From Methylococcaceae bacterium (GTDB taxonomy: Bacteria > Pseudomonadota > Gammaproteobacteria > Methylococcales > Methylococcaceae): a stretch of DNA of 20,482 nt. The notes under the pieces are model-generated. The model ran no database searches, was not told the origin of the DNA, and saw nothing but the letters and a program-made list of their open reading frames with translations. Below, piece by piece: positions 1-6,938 of the stretch. Within the stretch, counting starts at the first letter, position 1. The number at the start of each line of letters is the position of its first letter. The stretch is taken from positions 1-20,482 of the forward strand of contig VEPB01000024.1 of NCBI GenBank assembly GCA_012026715.1, read 5' to 3'. Made by a program: the position numbers and the translations under genes.

Positions 1-336
1 ACCCCCAAGGGTGTAAGAGTCGCGGATATCGCTTGGGCGTCGCGCGACTTTCTAAAGCGGCACGCCGGAGAGGATGTGTTTTCGCAGGCGCCAGAACTTT
101 GCATGGAGATCATGTCTCCGCCGGGATGTGCCGGCGAATGGTCGGAAAAGACGGATCTGTATTTCGACCGTGGCGCACAAGAGGTCTGGTTGTGCGACGA
201 ACGAGGAATCATCGATTTCCATGATCTCGCGGGCTCCATTGACACGTCACGGTTATTTCCGAAAGTCACTGGCATCGCTCTCGACGATTTACCTTTCTTG
301 AAACCTAAAGGCCGTGGAACCCATCATGATCATTAA
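1..336 (+). CDS. Uma2 family (PD-(D/E)XK nuclease-like) protein, 5' end outside the window
   Basis: The frame is open from the first base, so the N-terminal part lies to the left of the window. About 111 residues are visible. They fit the C-terminal half of the Uma2/DUF820 family, a restriction-endonuclease-like fold. I see the beta-strand with the acidic residue (VRVADIAW, D9 of the visible part), the strand with the second acid (ELCMEIMSP, E36), the conserved lysine (EWSEKTDLY, K50), and the family's 'GAQEVWLCDE' strand. All three candidate catalytic positions are kept, so the protein may be active. Its cellular role is unknown, as for most Uma2 proteins. The TAA stop lies 8 bases past the fhcD ATG, giving an 11-base overlap and suggesting co-transcription. 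By eye the DNA is less GC-rich than fhcD, which would fit acquisition of this gene by transfer. Confidence 0.8.
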   Translation, partial: TPKGVRVADIAWASRDFLKRHAGEDVFSQAPELCMEIMSPPGCAGEWSEKTDLYFDRGAQEVWLCDERGIIDFHDLAGSIDTSRLFPKVTGIALDDLPFLKPKGRGTHHDH

Positions 337-1222
337 CGGCGTCCAAATCGACCCCACCTTCGCCGAGGCCTTCCCCATGAAGGCCACGCGGGTCATCATC
401 ACCGCCCAGAATCTGAAGTGGGCCTATATCTCCGCCCAGGCCTTCACCGGCTTCGCCACTTCGGTCATCGCCTGCGGCTGCGAGGCGGGCATCGAGCGGG
501 AACTGGATCCTTCGGAAACGCCGGACGGCCGGCCCGGCGTCTCCGCCATGATTTTCGCCATGGGCGGCAAGGGCCTGGCCAAGCAGTTGGAGACCCGCGC
601 CGGCCAGTGCGTGCTCACATCCCCCACCTCGGCGCTGTTTGCCGGCATCGACGAGGGCACCCCCATCGCCCTGGGCAAGAATTTGCGCTACTTCGGCGAC
701 GGCTTCCAGATTTCCAAGCGCATAGCCGGCAAGCGCTACTGGCGGGTGCCGGTGATGGACGGCGAGTTCCTCACCGAGGAGACCACCGGCATGGTGTCGG
801 CGGTGGGCGGCGGCAACTTCCTGGTGCTGGCCGAATCACAGCCGCAAGCATTGGCCGCCTGCGAGGCTGCCATCGAAGCCATGAAGAAGGTGCCCAACGT
901 CATCATGCCCTTCCCCGGCGGCGTGGTCCGCTCCGGCTCCAAGGTCGGCTCCAAGTACAAGACGCTGAATGCCTCCACCAACGACGCCTTTTGCCCCACG
1001 CTAAAAGGCCAGACCAAGACCGAGCTGTCGCCGCAAATCGAGTCGGTCATGGAGATCGTCATCGACGGACTGAGCGACGCCGACATCAAGCAATCCATGC
1101 GGGTGGGCATCGAGGCCGTATGCCAGCTGGGCGCCGCCAACGGCATCCGCCGCATCAGCGCCGGCAACTACGGCGGCAAGCTGGGGCCGTTTTTGTTCCA
1201 TCTCCAGGAAATCATGGCGTAA
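326..1222 (+). CDS. fhcD: Formylmethanofuran--tetrahydromethanopterin formyltransferase (FhcD subunit)
   Basis: This 298-residue cytoplasmic enzyme moves the formyl group between tetrahydromethanopterin and a methanofuran-type carrier. In methylotrophs it works inside the Fhc complex, which releases formate from formyl-H4MPT during formaldehyde oxidation. The opening MIINGVQIDPTFAEAFPMKA, then FATSVIACG, AGIERELDPSETPDGRPG and KQLETRAGQCVLTSPT, match the Ftr family over its full length. I chose ATG 326 because the protein then starts at the usual family position and GGAA lies six bases upstream. An in-frame GTG at 314 would add four residues (MEPI). fhcC follows after 11 bases. The usual fhcA and fhcB partners are not visible and would be expected further left. 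Confidence 0.95.
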   Translation: MIINGVQIDPTFAEAFPMKATRVIITAQNLKWAYISAQAFTGFATSVIACGCEAGIERELDPSETPDGRPGVSAMIFAMGGKGLAKQLETRAGQCVLTSPTSALFAGIDEGTPIALGKNLRYFGDGFQISKRIAGKRYWRVPVMDGEFLTEETTGMVSAVGGGNFLVLAESQPQALAACEAAIEAMKKVPNVIMPFPGGVVRSGSKVGSKYKTLNASTNDAFCPTLKGQTKTELSPQIESVMEIVIDGLSDADIKQSMRVGIEAVCQLGAANGIRRISAGNYGGKLGPFLFHLQEIMA

Positions 1223-1233
1223 CCGGGACACCT

Positions 1234-2040
1234 ATGAGCGCACTGACCTTTACCCTCAAGACCGAACTGAAGCAGCGGGTGGATTGCTCGCCCCTGACCC
1301 CCGACCGGTTGGCCGGCAAATCCGCCGCCGAGATCGCCGAGATCGAAGTGCAGTCGGGCAACCGCAAGTTGCGGGCGGACGCGGTGTTCGCCATCGCAGG
1401 CGACGACGCCAGCCAACTGGTCTTCAAGCAATCTACCGGCAAACTGGACTTCATCGGCAAGGGCATGACCACCGGCAGCATCACGGTGGAGGGCGACGCC
1501 GGCTCGTATGTGGGCATGCAGATGAAGAACGCGGTGCTGCACGTGACCGGCAGCGTCGATGCATACGCCGCCTGCGAAATGAAGAGCGGCGAACTGATGA
1601 TCGACGGCAACGCCGGAGATTTTCTCGGCGCGGCCCTGCCCGGCAACCAGAAGGGTTTGCAAGGAGGCATCATCATCGTGAAGGGCAATGCCTCCGACCG
1701 CTGCGGCGACCACATGCGCCGGGGCGTGATCCTCATCGAAGGCAACGCCGGCGCCTATCTGGGCTCACGCATGACGGCCGGGACGATTGCCGTGCTGGGC
1801 AAGGTCGGCCCATTGCCCGGCTATGCCATGAAGCGCGGCACCCTGCTGCTCCTGAATCAGCCCACCCTGTCCGCCACCTTCAACGACTGTGGCAGCCACA
1901 CCCTGGGATTCCTGCCACTGCTGCTGAAGAGCTGGCAACACTATCCGACCCGCTTTGCGGGCTTGGCCGTCAACCGGGTGCGCCGCTATGCCGGCGACCT
2001 GGCCGGAAACGGCAAGGGCGAAATTCTGGTGGCGGTTTGA
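1234..2040 (+). CDS. fhcC: Formyltransferase/hydrolase complex subunit C (FwdC/FmdC-like beta-helix)
   Basis: This 268-residue protein is related to subunit C of archaeal formylmethanofuran dehydrogenase and to the C-terminal beta-helix domain of glutamate synthase. The middle (about residues 80-210) consists of regularly spaced glycine-rich turns such as DFIGKGMTTGSITVEGDAG, DGNAGDFLGAALPG and EGNAGAYLGSRMTAGT, the signature of a right-handed beta-helix. In the Fhc complex it is a structural subunit alongside FhcA, FhcB and FhcD, which together hydrolyse formyl-H4MPT to formate. It starts 11 bases after fhcD stops, so the two form one operon. ATG 1234 gives the usual family N-terminus (MSALTFTLK). 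A longer upstream reading of the same frame is only a shadow over fhcD. Confidence 0.94.
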   Translation: MSALTFTLKTELKQRVDCSPLTPDRLAGKSAAEIAEIEVQSGNRKLRADAVFAIAGDDASQLVFKQSTGKLDFIGKGMTTGSITVEGDAGSYVGMQMKNAVLHVTGSVDAYAACEMKSGELMIDGNAGDFLGAALPGNQKGLQGGIIIVKGNASDRCGDHMRRGVILIEGNAGAYLGSRMTAGTIAVLGKVGPLPGYAMKRGTLLLLNQPTLSATFNDCGSHTLGFLPLLLKSWQHYPTRFAGLAVNRVRRYAGDLAGNGKGEILVAV

Positions 2041-2054
2041 CCGTGGCATCGCAT

Positions 2055-2086
2055 CGTCGGGGTACGCTGCGCTCACCCAACCTACA
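2055..2086. repeat. REP-like imperfect palindrome between fhcC and the lipoprotein gene
   Basis: GTCGGGGT (2056-2063) and ACCCAAC (2075-2081) are imperfect inverted arms around the core ACGCTGCGCTC, followed by CTAC. The 'GGGT-ACGCTGCGCT-ACCC-AACCTAC' pattern resembles a short intergenic motif that I recall as dispersed in many proteobacterial genomes. Only one copy lies in this window, so its repeat status rests on recall and not on a count. It sits just after the fhcC stop and could also form a weak RNA hairpin. Confidence 0.45.
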
Positions 2087-2114
2087 TTTTGTACTCACGA
2101 AAGGACCAGGAACC

Positions 2115-2414
2115 ATGAAAATCCGCGCCAGCCTGCTTCTCGCTGCCACCCTCCTGAGCGGTTGCCCCCAACAATCCGCGGAAAATGCAGAAACGGAAAA
2201 ACGAGTCGCGCTCTGCAAGGACATCATGAAGCTCTACATCGTCGAGGCCAAAACCTACGAACGGGACCGGCAGAAGCTCATTGCCAGTTGTCACATGTCC
2301 CAGCGGGAACGCACCGTCGACCAATGGCAGTGCGTGCTGTCGGCCATGCAGAAAGGCGAAAAATACGAGGCGGCTTCCAACCAATGCGGCAAGACGCCGG
2401 TCACCAAACCCTAA
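2115..2414 (+). CDS. Small cysteine-containing lipoprotein of unknown function
   Basis: The protein has 99 residues. It starts with a lipoprotein signal (MKIRASLLLAATLLSGC) whose LSGC lipobox puts the lipid-modified cysteine at position 17. The mature part is hydrophilic and probably helical, with four further cysteines (C34, C59, C73, C91) that could form two periplasmic disulfides. The residue after the lipidated Cys is Pro, so outer-membrane sorting is likely but not certain. AGGA-type ribosome-binding bases lie upstream of ATG 2115. The gene follows fhcC by 74 bases on the same strand and may be read from the fhc transcript. I do not recognise the family and assign no function. Coding status is supported by the intact lipobox, codon use like its neighbours and the ribosome-binding site. 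Confidence 0.75.
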   Translation: MKIRASLLLAATLLSGCPQQSAENAETEKRVALCKDIMKLYIVEAKTYERDRQKLIASCHMSQRERTVDQWQCVLSAMQKGEKYEAASNQCGKTPVTKP

Positions 2415-2730
2415 GCCCTTCCCCATCCGGCCGAGGTTTCGCAGTCTCGGATGGAAACGCTGTATGAGCGGACGGTATCTCCCGCCCACAGGAAAACCGA
2501 CCTGCCGATCCTGCCAAAGGACAATGCAAAGGCCGCTCCTTAGCCGGATTCGCCCGTTTCATGGCACCCGCGCCACGATCTCGGGCGCTGGCGCAGTTTC
2601 GTGATTTCCGCCCTCGCCCACCACCGGCGCCTGCTCAACCCCCGCCAAAGCTGATACCATAAAAACCTTCGGCAGCAGTCAGCAATTGTTCGGAGGTCTC
2701 TTGAGCGGCGCCCTGGAAATCGATACCCCC
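2415..2730. other. Gene-free interval upstream of the MFS-ssb pair
   Basis: This 316-base stretch has no convincing gene. It holds the possible hairpin at 2423-2454, a 46-codon open frame from ATG 2464 without a good ribosome-binding site or recognisable product, and near its right end a possible promoter for the MFS gene. An extended -10-like TGATACCAT occurs at 2652-2660, with only a poor -35 match (TGCTCA, 2632-2637). GGAGG at 2692-2696 followed by an in-frame TTG at 2701 offers an alternative MFS start. Confidence 0.5.
2423..2454 (+). terminator. Possible hairpin after the lipoprotein gene
   Basis: CCATCCG (2423-2429) pairs with CGGATGG (2448-2454), and inner CCGAG and CTCGG arms offer an alternative stem. 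It starts nine bases after the lipoprotein stop codon. No T-run follows, so it may be an RNA-stabilising hairpin and not an intrinsic terminator. Confidence 0.25.
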
Positions 2731-4092
2731 ATGACCAAGGCAGAGGTCCGTGCCAGCCTGTCCCTGGCGGGGATTTACATGCTGCGGATGCTGGGCCTGT
2801 TCATGATCCTGCCGGTGTTCGCCATCTACGCCCACGGACTGGAGGGTTCGACCCCGGCACTGATCGGCCTGGCCATCGGCGCCTATGGTCTTACCCAAGC
2901 GATCTTGGGCATTCCCTTCGGAGCCTGGTCCGACCGCATCGGCCGCAAGCCCGTCATCACCATCGGACTACTGATGTTCGCCGCCGGCAGCGTCATCGCA
3001 GCCATGGCCGACAACATTTACGGCGTCATTCTGGGCCGGGCCGTTCAGGGCTCGGGCGCGGTCGCCGCGGCGGTCATGGCGTTGGCGGCCGACCTGACCC
3101 GGGAGGAACACCGCACCAAGGCCATGGCGATGATCGGCATCAGCATCGGGCTGTCGTTCGCCGCATCCATGGTGATCGGCCCCATCCTGGCGGGCTGGGT
3201 CGGAGTGCAGGGCATCTTCTGGATCATCGCCGGACTGGCCTTGAGCGGCATCCTGGTGTTGTACCGGCTGGTTCCCAACCCGACCGTTTCGCGCTTCCAC
3301 CGCGACACCGAAGCCCAGCCCGCCCAGTTCCGCCGAGTGCTCACCGACCCCGAGTTGCTGCGACTGGATTTCGGCATTTTCACCTTGCACATGATCCTGA
3401 CCGCGACCTTCGTCGCGGTTCCGCTGGTGCTGCGCGACACGGTGCAACTGGACGCTTCGCGGCACTGGCAAATCTATCTGCCCGTATTCGTGCTGGCCCT
3501 GGTCAGCATGGTGCCCTTCGTGATCCTGGCCGAAAAGAAGCGCAAGATGAAGCCGGTCTTCCTTGGTTTCATCGGCCTGGTCGCGCTGGCGGACTTGGGG
3601 CTGGAACGGATGGAGCCCACCCTGTATTCCGTCGGACTGCTGCTGTATCTGTTCTTCACCGCCTTCAACCTGCTGGAGGCCACCCTGCCCTCCATGGTCT
3701 CCAAGGTGGCGCCGCCCGACCTCAAGGGCACCGCCATGGGGGTTTATTCCACCGCGCAATTCCTCGGCGCCTTCGCCGGCGGCATCGCCGGCGGCAGGAT
3801 CTACGGCAGTTACGGCCTCACCAGCGTGTTCCTGTTCTGTGCCGTCGCCGCCCTGGTGTGGATCGCCGCCGCCTGGGGCATGGCGCCGCCGCGCCCGCTC
3901 AGCAGCCTGCTGATCCAGATCGGCGAATTGGGCGAGCAGGAAGCCGAATATCTCGCCCAACGGCTGCGCGGCATTCCCGGAATTGCCGAGGCCATGGTGG
4001 TCGCCGAAGACGGGGTCGCCTATCTGAAAGTCGAACGCGACAAGCTGGACCGTTCCGCCTTGAGCGACCTGCTGGCCCAAGCCCGGGCTTGA
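2731..4092 (+). CDS. MFS transporter, YajR-like, with C-terminal cytoplasmic domain
   Basis: The product is an inner-membrane major facilitator transporter of 453 residues with about 12 hydrophobic segments. The N-terminal RMLGLFMILPVFAIYA and the loop 2-3 motif GAWSDRIGRK (residues 64-73) are characteristic of the family. After the last membrane segment there is a soluble tail (about 395-453: GELGEQEAEYLAQRL to the end). It resembles the ferredoxin-like YAM domain of E. coli YajR, a proton-driven transporter of unknown substrate. ATG 2731 gives the usual N-terminus for the group. TTG 2701, in the same frame with GGAGG four bases upstream, would add ten residues and is a real alternative. ssb follows on the same strand, a pairing I recall from other gammaproteobacteria. 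The substrate cannot be read from the sequence. Confidence 0.9.
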   Translation: MTKAEVRASLSLAGIYMLRMLGLFMILPVFAIYAHGLEGSTPALIGLAIGAYGLTQAILGIPFGAWSDRIGRKPVITIGLLMFAAGSVIAAMADNIYGVILGRAVQGSGAVAAAVMALAADLTREEHRTKAMAMIGISIGLSFAASMVIGPILAGWVGVQGIFWIIAGLALSGILVLYRLVPNPTVSRFHRDTEAQPAQFRRVLTDPELLRLDFGIFTLHMILTATFVAVPLVLRDTVQLDASRHWQIYLPVFVLALVSMVPFVILAEKKRKMKPVFLGFIGLVALADLGLERMEPTLYSVGLLLYLFFTAFNLLEATLPSMVSKVAPPDLKGTAMGVYSTAQFLGAFAGGIAGGRIYGSYGLTSVFLFCAVAALVWIAAAWGMAPPRPLSSLLIQIGELGEQEAEYLAQRLRGIPGIAEAMVVAEDGVAYLKVERDKLDRSALSDLLAQARA

Positions 4093-4147
4093 TCGGACCC
4101 TGAATTTCCCCCAAACTGCGGCGTTTCGATTCAACGGGAGCAGCGCA

Positions 4148-4636
4148 ATGGCCAGTCGTGGCGTCAATAAAGTGATCTTGATCGGCAACCTGGGCGCCGA
4201 CCCGGAAGTCCGCTACATGCCCAACGGCGGCGCGGTCACCACCCTCCGCCTGGCCACCAGCGAAACCTGGAAGGACCAGTCTGGCCAGCAACAGGAACGC
4301 ACCGAATGGCATCGGGTGGTGCTGTTTCGGCGGCTGGGTGAAATCGCGGGGGAGTATCTGAAGAAAGGCGCCCGGGTCTACATCGAAGGCAGCTTGCGCA
4401 CCCAGCAGTGGGAGAAGAACGGCGAGAAACGCTACACCACGGAAATCGTGGCCAACGAAATGCAGATGCTGGACCGCTCCGGTGGCGGCGGAGAGTTTGG
4501 CGGCGGCGGTGGATCGGCGCGCCCCCAGCAGGACCGCTTCAGCGGTTCCGGCTCCAACAACAACCAAGCGCCGCGCCAAGCGGAACCAAGTTTCGGCGGC
4601 ATGGACGACGGCTTCGACGACGACATCCCGTTCTGA
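4148..4636 (+). CDS. ssb: Single-stranded DNA-binding protein
   Basis: SSB (162 residues) coats single-stranded DNA in replication, recombination and repair. The OB-fold occupies about residues 5-108 (MASRGVNKVILIGNLGADPE, ERTEWHRVVLF, GARVYIEGSLRTQQW). A glycine-, glutamine- and asparagine-rich linker (about 112-150) follows. The acidic tip ends in DDDIPF, the element that docks partner proteins. All parts are intact and the length is normal. GGGAG lies seven bases before ATG 4148. It follows the MFS gene by 55 bases and converges on the HD-GYP gene, whose stop is 44 bases away. Confidence 0.98.
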   Translation: MASRGVNKVILIGNLGADPEVRYMPNGGAVTTLRLATSETWKDQSGQQQERTEWHRVVLFRRLGEIAGEYLKKGARVYIEGSLRTQQWEKNGEKRYTTEIVANEMQMLDRSGGGGEFGGGGGSARPQQDRFSGSGSNNNQAPRQAEPSFGGMDDGFDDDIPF

Positions 4637-4650
4637 CGCTACGCTTCGTG

Positions 4651-4667
4651 GCGCGAAAATGCCGCGC
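4651..4667. terminator. Short GC stem between convergent ssb and HD-GYP genes
   Basis: GCGCG (4651-4655) and CGCGC (4663-4667) form a five-pair stem with a seven-base AT-containing loop in the 44-base gap between two convergent stop codons. Its position suits a bidirectional terminator, but the stem is short and no T-run follows. Confidence 0.25.
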
Positions 4668-4680
4668 GATCAGCCGGCAG

Positions 4681-6612
4681 TCAACCGCGCCCGATATCGA
4701 AGAATTCGAAACCGCGCTCGCCAAACAGCCGCGCACAGGCGGTCACCACCTCGGTATCGAACTGTGCGGCGGCGCCCTGCCGGATCTCCCACAGCGCCGC
4801 TTCGGCATCCAAGGCCGCCCGGTATGGCCGCTGTCCCATCATCGCCTCCACCACGTCGGCGACCATGAGAATACGCGCTTCCAGGATGATCGCGTCGCTG
4901 CTAACGCCGTCGGGATAGCCGGAGCCATCCATGCGTTCGTGGTGCTGCAGCACGGTCTGGGCCACCGGCCAGGGAAAATCGAGATTCTTGAGGATCTCGT
5001 AACCGATCAGCGAATGGCTCTTGACGATGCCGTACTCGTAGTCGTTCAGCTGTCCGCTCTTGGCCAGAATTTCCGTGGGGATGCCGATCTTGCCGATATC
5101 GTGCAGGTAGCCGGCGACCCGCAAGCCTTCGATGCGCCGTTCGGGCAAACCCAACTCGCGGCCGATGGCACTCGCCAACTGGGCAACCCGACGCTGATGC
5201 CCGGCGGTGTAGGGATCGCGCAGTTCGACCATGCGCGCGATGGCTTCCACCGTCCCATCCAGGGACATTCGCAGGCTGTTCAGGGTGGCGCGGAGTTTCT
5301 TGTCCAGCCGCAGCGAGCGGACTCCAACCGCCGCGTCGGCGGCGATGTCGCCGAGGAAGCGCACGGCTTCCTCGTCAAAGACGTAGGGCTGATCGGAAAA
5401 GATGGTAATGGAACCGATGGTTTCCCCGTCGGTGATCAAGGGCACCCCGAGACCAGACCGGATGCTCCATTTCCCCAACATGCTTTGCCAGGAGGCATAG
5501 CGGCGGTCATTGGCAGCGTCGTTCACGATGACCGCCCGGCCTTCGCGGATGGCCGTCCCCATGATGCCGTAGTTGCTGCCATTCTGATCCCAGCGGGCCT
5601 GAAAGTTGGCGACGGTGGCATCGTCGAATCCCGCCCAGGCTACCGGGAGCACCGTATAGTCGGGCAACTTCAAACCGATCCAAACCCCGGCGATATGCTC
5701 CAGTTCGCCGATGGTGGCGCAGATGAAACGGTAGATTTCGTCCTCGCTCGCCGCCACCAGCAGGTACTCGCTGATGCGCCGGATCGCCGAGAAAAACGCA
5801 TTGATGCGCCGCATCCTGCCTTCGTGGCGGCGCTCGGCGGTAATGTCGCGGAAACTGAACTGCAGCCATCGGCCGGGCGCGCCGTTCACCGAGCTGCGGA
5901 TGCCGCGCAGTATCACATCGAGGGCCGTGCCGCCGACCAGCGCGATGCCGAACACCTCGCGGGTTACCGACTCCTGCTCCTGCAGTTGACCGAACAATTC
6001 CTGGCAGGCGGCGATGTCCCGCAGTGGCCCGCATTGGCCCAAGCCCAACCCCAGGTATGCTTCGCGCGGATACCCGAACAGCGCCACCATGGCGGGATTG
6101 ACGTCCACGACCCGTGCCGTAGCCGCCTCCACCACGATGATGCCGTCCCGGTTGGATTCGAACAGCGCGCGGTACTGCGCCTCGGCCTCCGGCACCGTGG
6201 CGTCGATACGCCCTTGGCGCGCCAGCTCCGACCGGACACCGTGGCACCTCGCCGCATTGCGCACGTTCAGTAGCAAATCGGCGACATCGACCGGTTTCCG
6301 GACATAACTGAACGCGCCATTGGCCAGGTAAGGCCGGGCTTGTTCCTGGGCGGCAGGGTGGTCGGCCAAAATGATGGTTTCGGTGAGCGGAGCGCGCGCC
6401 GCGATGTGCCCCATCAACTCTTCGCCGGGCAGCCCCGGCAGCCCGGTACTGAACAGCGACACCGCGATCGGCCGCTCCGCCAGGATGGCCAGGGCGGCCG
6501 GCGCGGTGGCCGCCGGGAGCGGTTCGTATCCATTGCTTCCCAAAAATCCGGCGACGGATTCGCGAACCCGTGCATCCTCATCCGCCACCAATACGCCTGT
6601 TGCCGATGCCAT
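4681..6612 (-). CDS. REC(degenerate)-PAS-GAF-HD-GYP protein, probable cyclic-di-GMP phosphodiesterase
   Basis: This is a 643-residue cytoplasmic signalling protein. Domains in order: receiver-like (about 5-125), PAS (about 145-265, ALFESNRDGIIVVEAATARVV), GAF (about 285-440, GLGVPLITDGETIGSITIFS), and HD-GYP (about 455-625). The HD-GYP part has HDIGKIG at 504, HHERMDGSGYP starting at 557 and RPYR, so the metal-binding and GYP residues needed to hydrolyse cyclic-di-GMP are present. The receiver lacks its phosphoacceptor: the usual aspartate is Ser55 (AVSLFSTGLPG) and the switch Thr is Ala83. The acidic pair (D11, D13) and K106 remain. It therefore probably does not take phosphate in the usual way, and the PAS and GAF domains may be the real sensors. 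I chose ATG 6612 because GGAGGG lies just upstream. It stands alone, converging on ssb. Confidence 0.9.
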   Translation of the reverse strand: MASATGVLVADEDARVRESVAGFLGSNGYEPLPAATAPAALAILAERPIAVSLFSTGLPGLPGEELMGHIAARAPLTETIILADHPAAQEQARPYLANGAFSYVRKPVDVADLLLNVRNAARCHGVRSELARQGRIDATVPEAEAQYRALFESNRDGIIVVEAATARVVDVNPAMVALFGYPREAYLGLGLGQCGPLRDIAACQELFGQLQEQESVTREVFGIALVGGTALDVILRGIRSSVNGAPGRWLQFSFRDITAERRHEGRMRRINAFFSAIRRISEYLLVAASEDEIYRFICATIGELEHIAGVWIGLKLPDYTVLPVAWAGFDDATVANFQARWDQNGSNYGIMGTAIREGRAVIVNDAANDRRYASWQSMLGKWSIRSGLGVPLITDGETIGSITIFSDQPYVFDEEAVRFLGDIAADAAVGVRSLRLDKKLRATLNSLRMSLDGTVEAIARMVELRDPYTAGHQRRVAQLASAIGRELGLPERRIEGLRVAGYLHDIGKIGIPTEILAKSGQLNDYEYGIVKSHSLIGYEILKNLDFPWPVAQTVLQHHERMDGSGYPDGVSSDAIILEARILMVADVVEAMMGQRPYRAALDAEAALWEIRQGAAAQFDTEVVTACARLFGERGFEFFDIGRG

Positions 6613-6938
6613 GCAGAGCCCTCCGGGGCCAGCGGGTGCCTTGTCATTTTCCTTAGGGAAGTGCTGAACCATTCGGCCCTTCCCGCGGTGCAGGGCGCAC
6701 CGCCACAATCAACGGCTGCAAACCATTGATTTTATCGCCACCGGAATACCGCATTTTCCGGCGACGGGCGCTGAGCAATCCAGGATGGATTAATTCAGCA
6801 TTTCCTTAGAGATCCGGCCCCCCGCAGCGCTAGGCCCCAGACCGCCGCCCAGCTAAGCATAGGTCATTCGAACCGGTGTTCGCTTCGCGACTTTCACGGT
6901 AACGCGGAGGCGGAACGATGACCACGGAGTCAGCGAGA
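6613..6938. other. Gene-free interval between rsmA and the HD-GYP gene
   Basis: I see no gene in these 326 bases. The interval must hold the promoter of the minus-strand HD-GYP gene and the end of the rsmA transcript. A small inverted repeat (CCGGAA 6741-6746, TTCCGG 6756-6761) lies 129 to 149 bases upstream of the HD-GYP start. On the minus strand TAAAAT (6735-6730) could be a -10 element, but no good -35 accompanies it. There is no clear T-tailed hairpin after rsmA. In E. coli apaG and apaH follow rsmA. Neither is present here. Confidence 0.5.
6741..6761. repeat. Small inverted repeat upstream of the HD-GYP gene
   Basis: CCGGAA and TTCCGG flank a nine-base spacer. The symmetry extends imperfectly outwards (TCGCCA on the left, CGA on the right). 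It could be an operator or simply chance. It overlaps no gene. Confidence 0.25.

Noticed and set aside
314..325. GTG at 314 as the fhcD start
   Set aside because: It adds four residues before the conserved MIING start, and the ATG at 326 has GGAA at better spacing. It is not excluded.
2464..2604. 46-codon open frame with a CxxC pair in the gap before the MFS gene
   Set aside because: It has no ribosome-binding site, no recognisable family and an Arg/Pro-rich composition expected from random GC-rich DNA.
2701..2730. TTG 2701 as the MFS start
   Set aside because: GGAGG is only four bases away and the ATG 2731 product begins where relatives begin. It is kept as an alternative in the gene entry.
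4408..6273. Very long open frame on the plus strand opposite the HD-GYP gene
   Set aside because: It is opposite a gene with complete domains, has no recognisable motif, and reads as a low-complexity His/Gln/Asp/Arg-rich product. This is the usual mirror of GC-biased codons.
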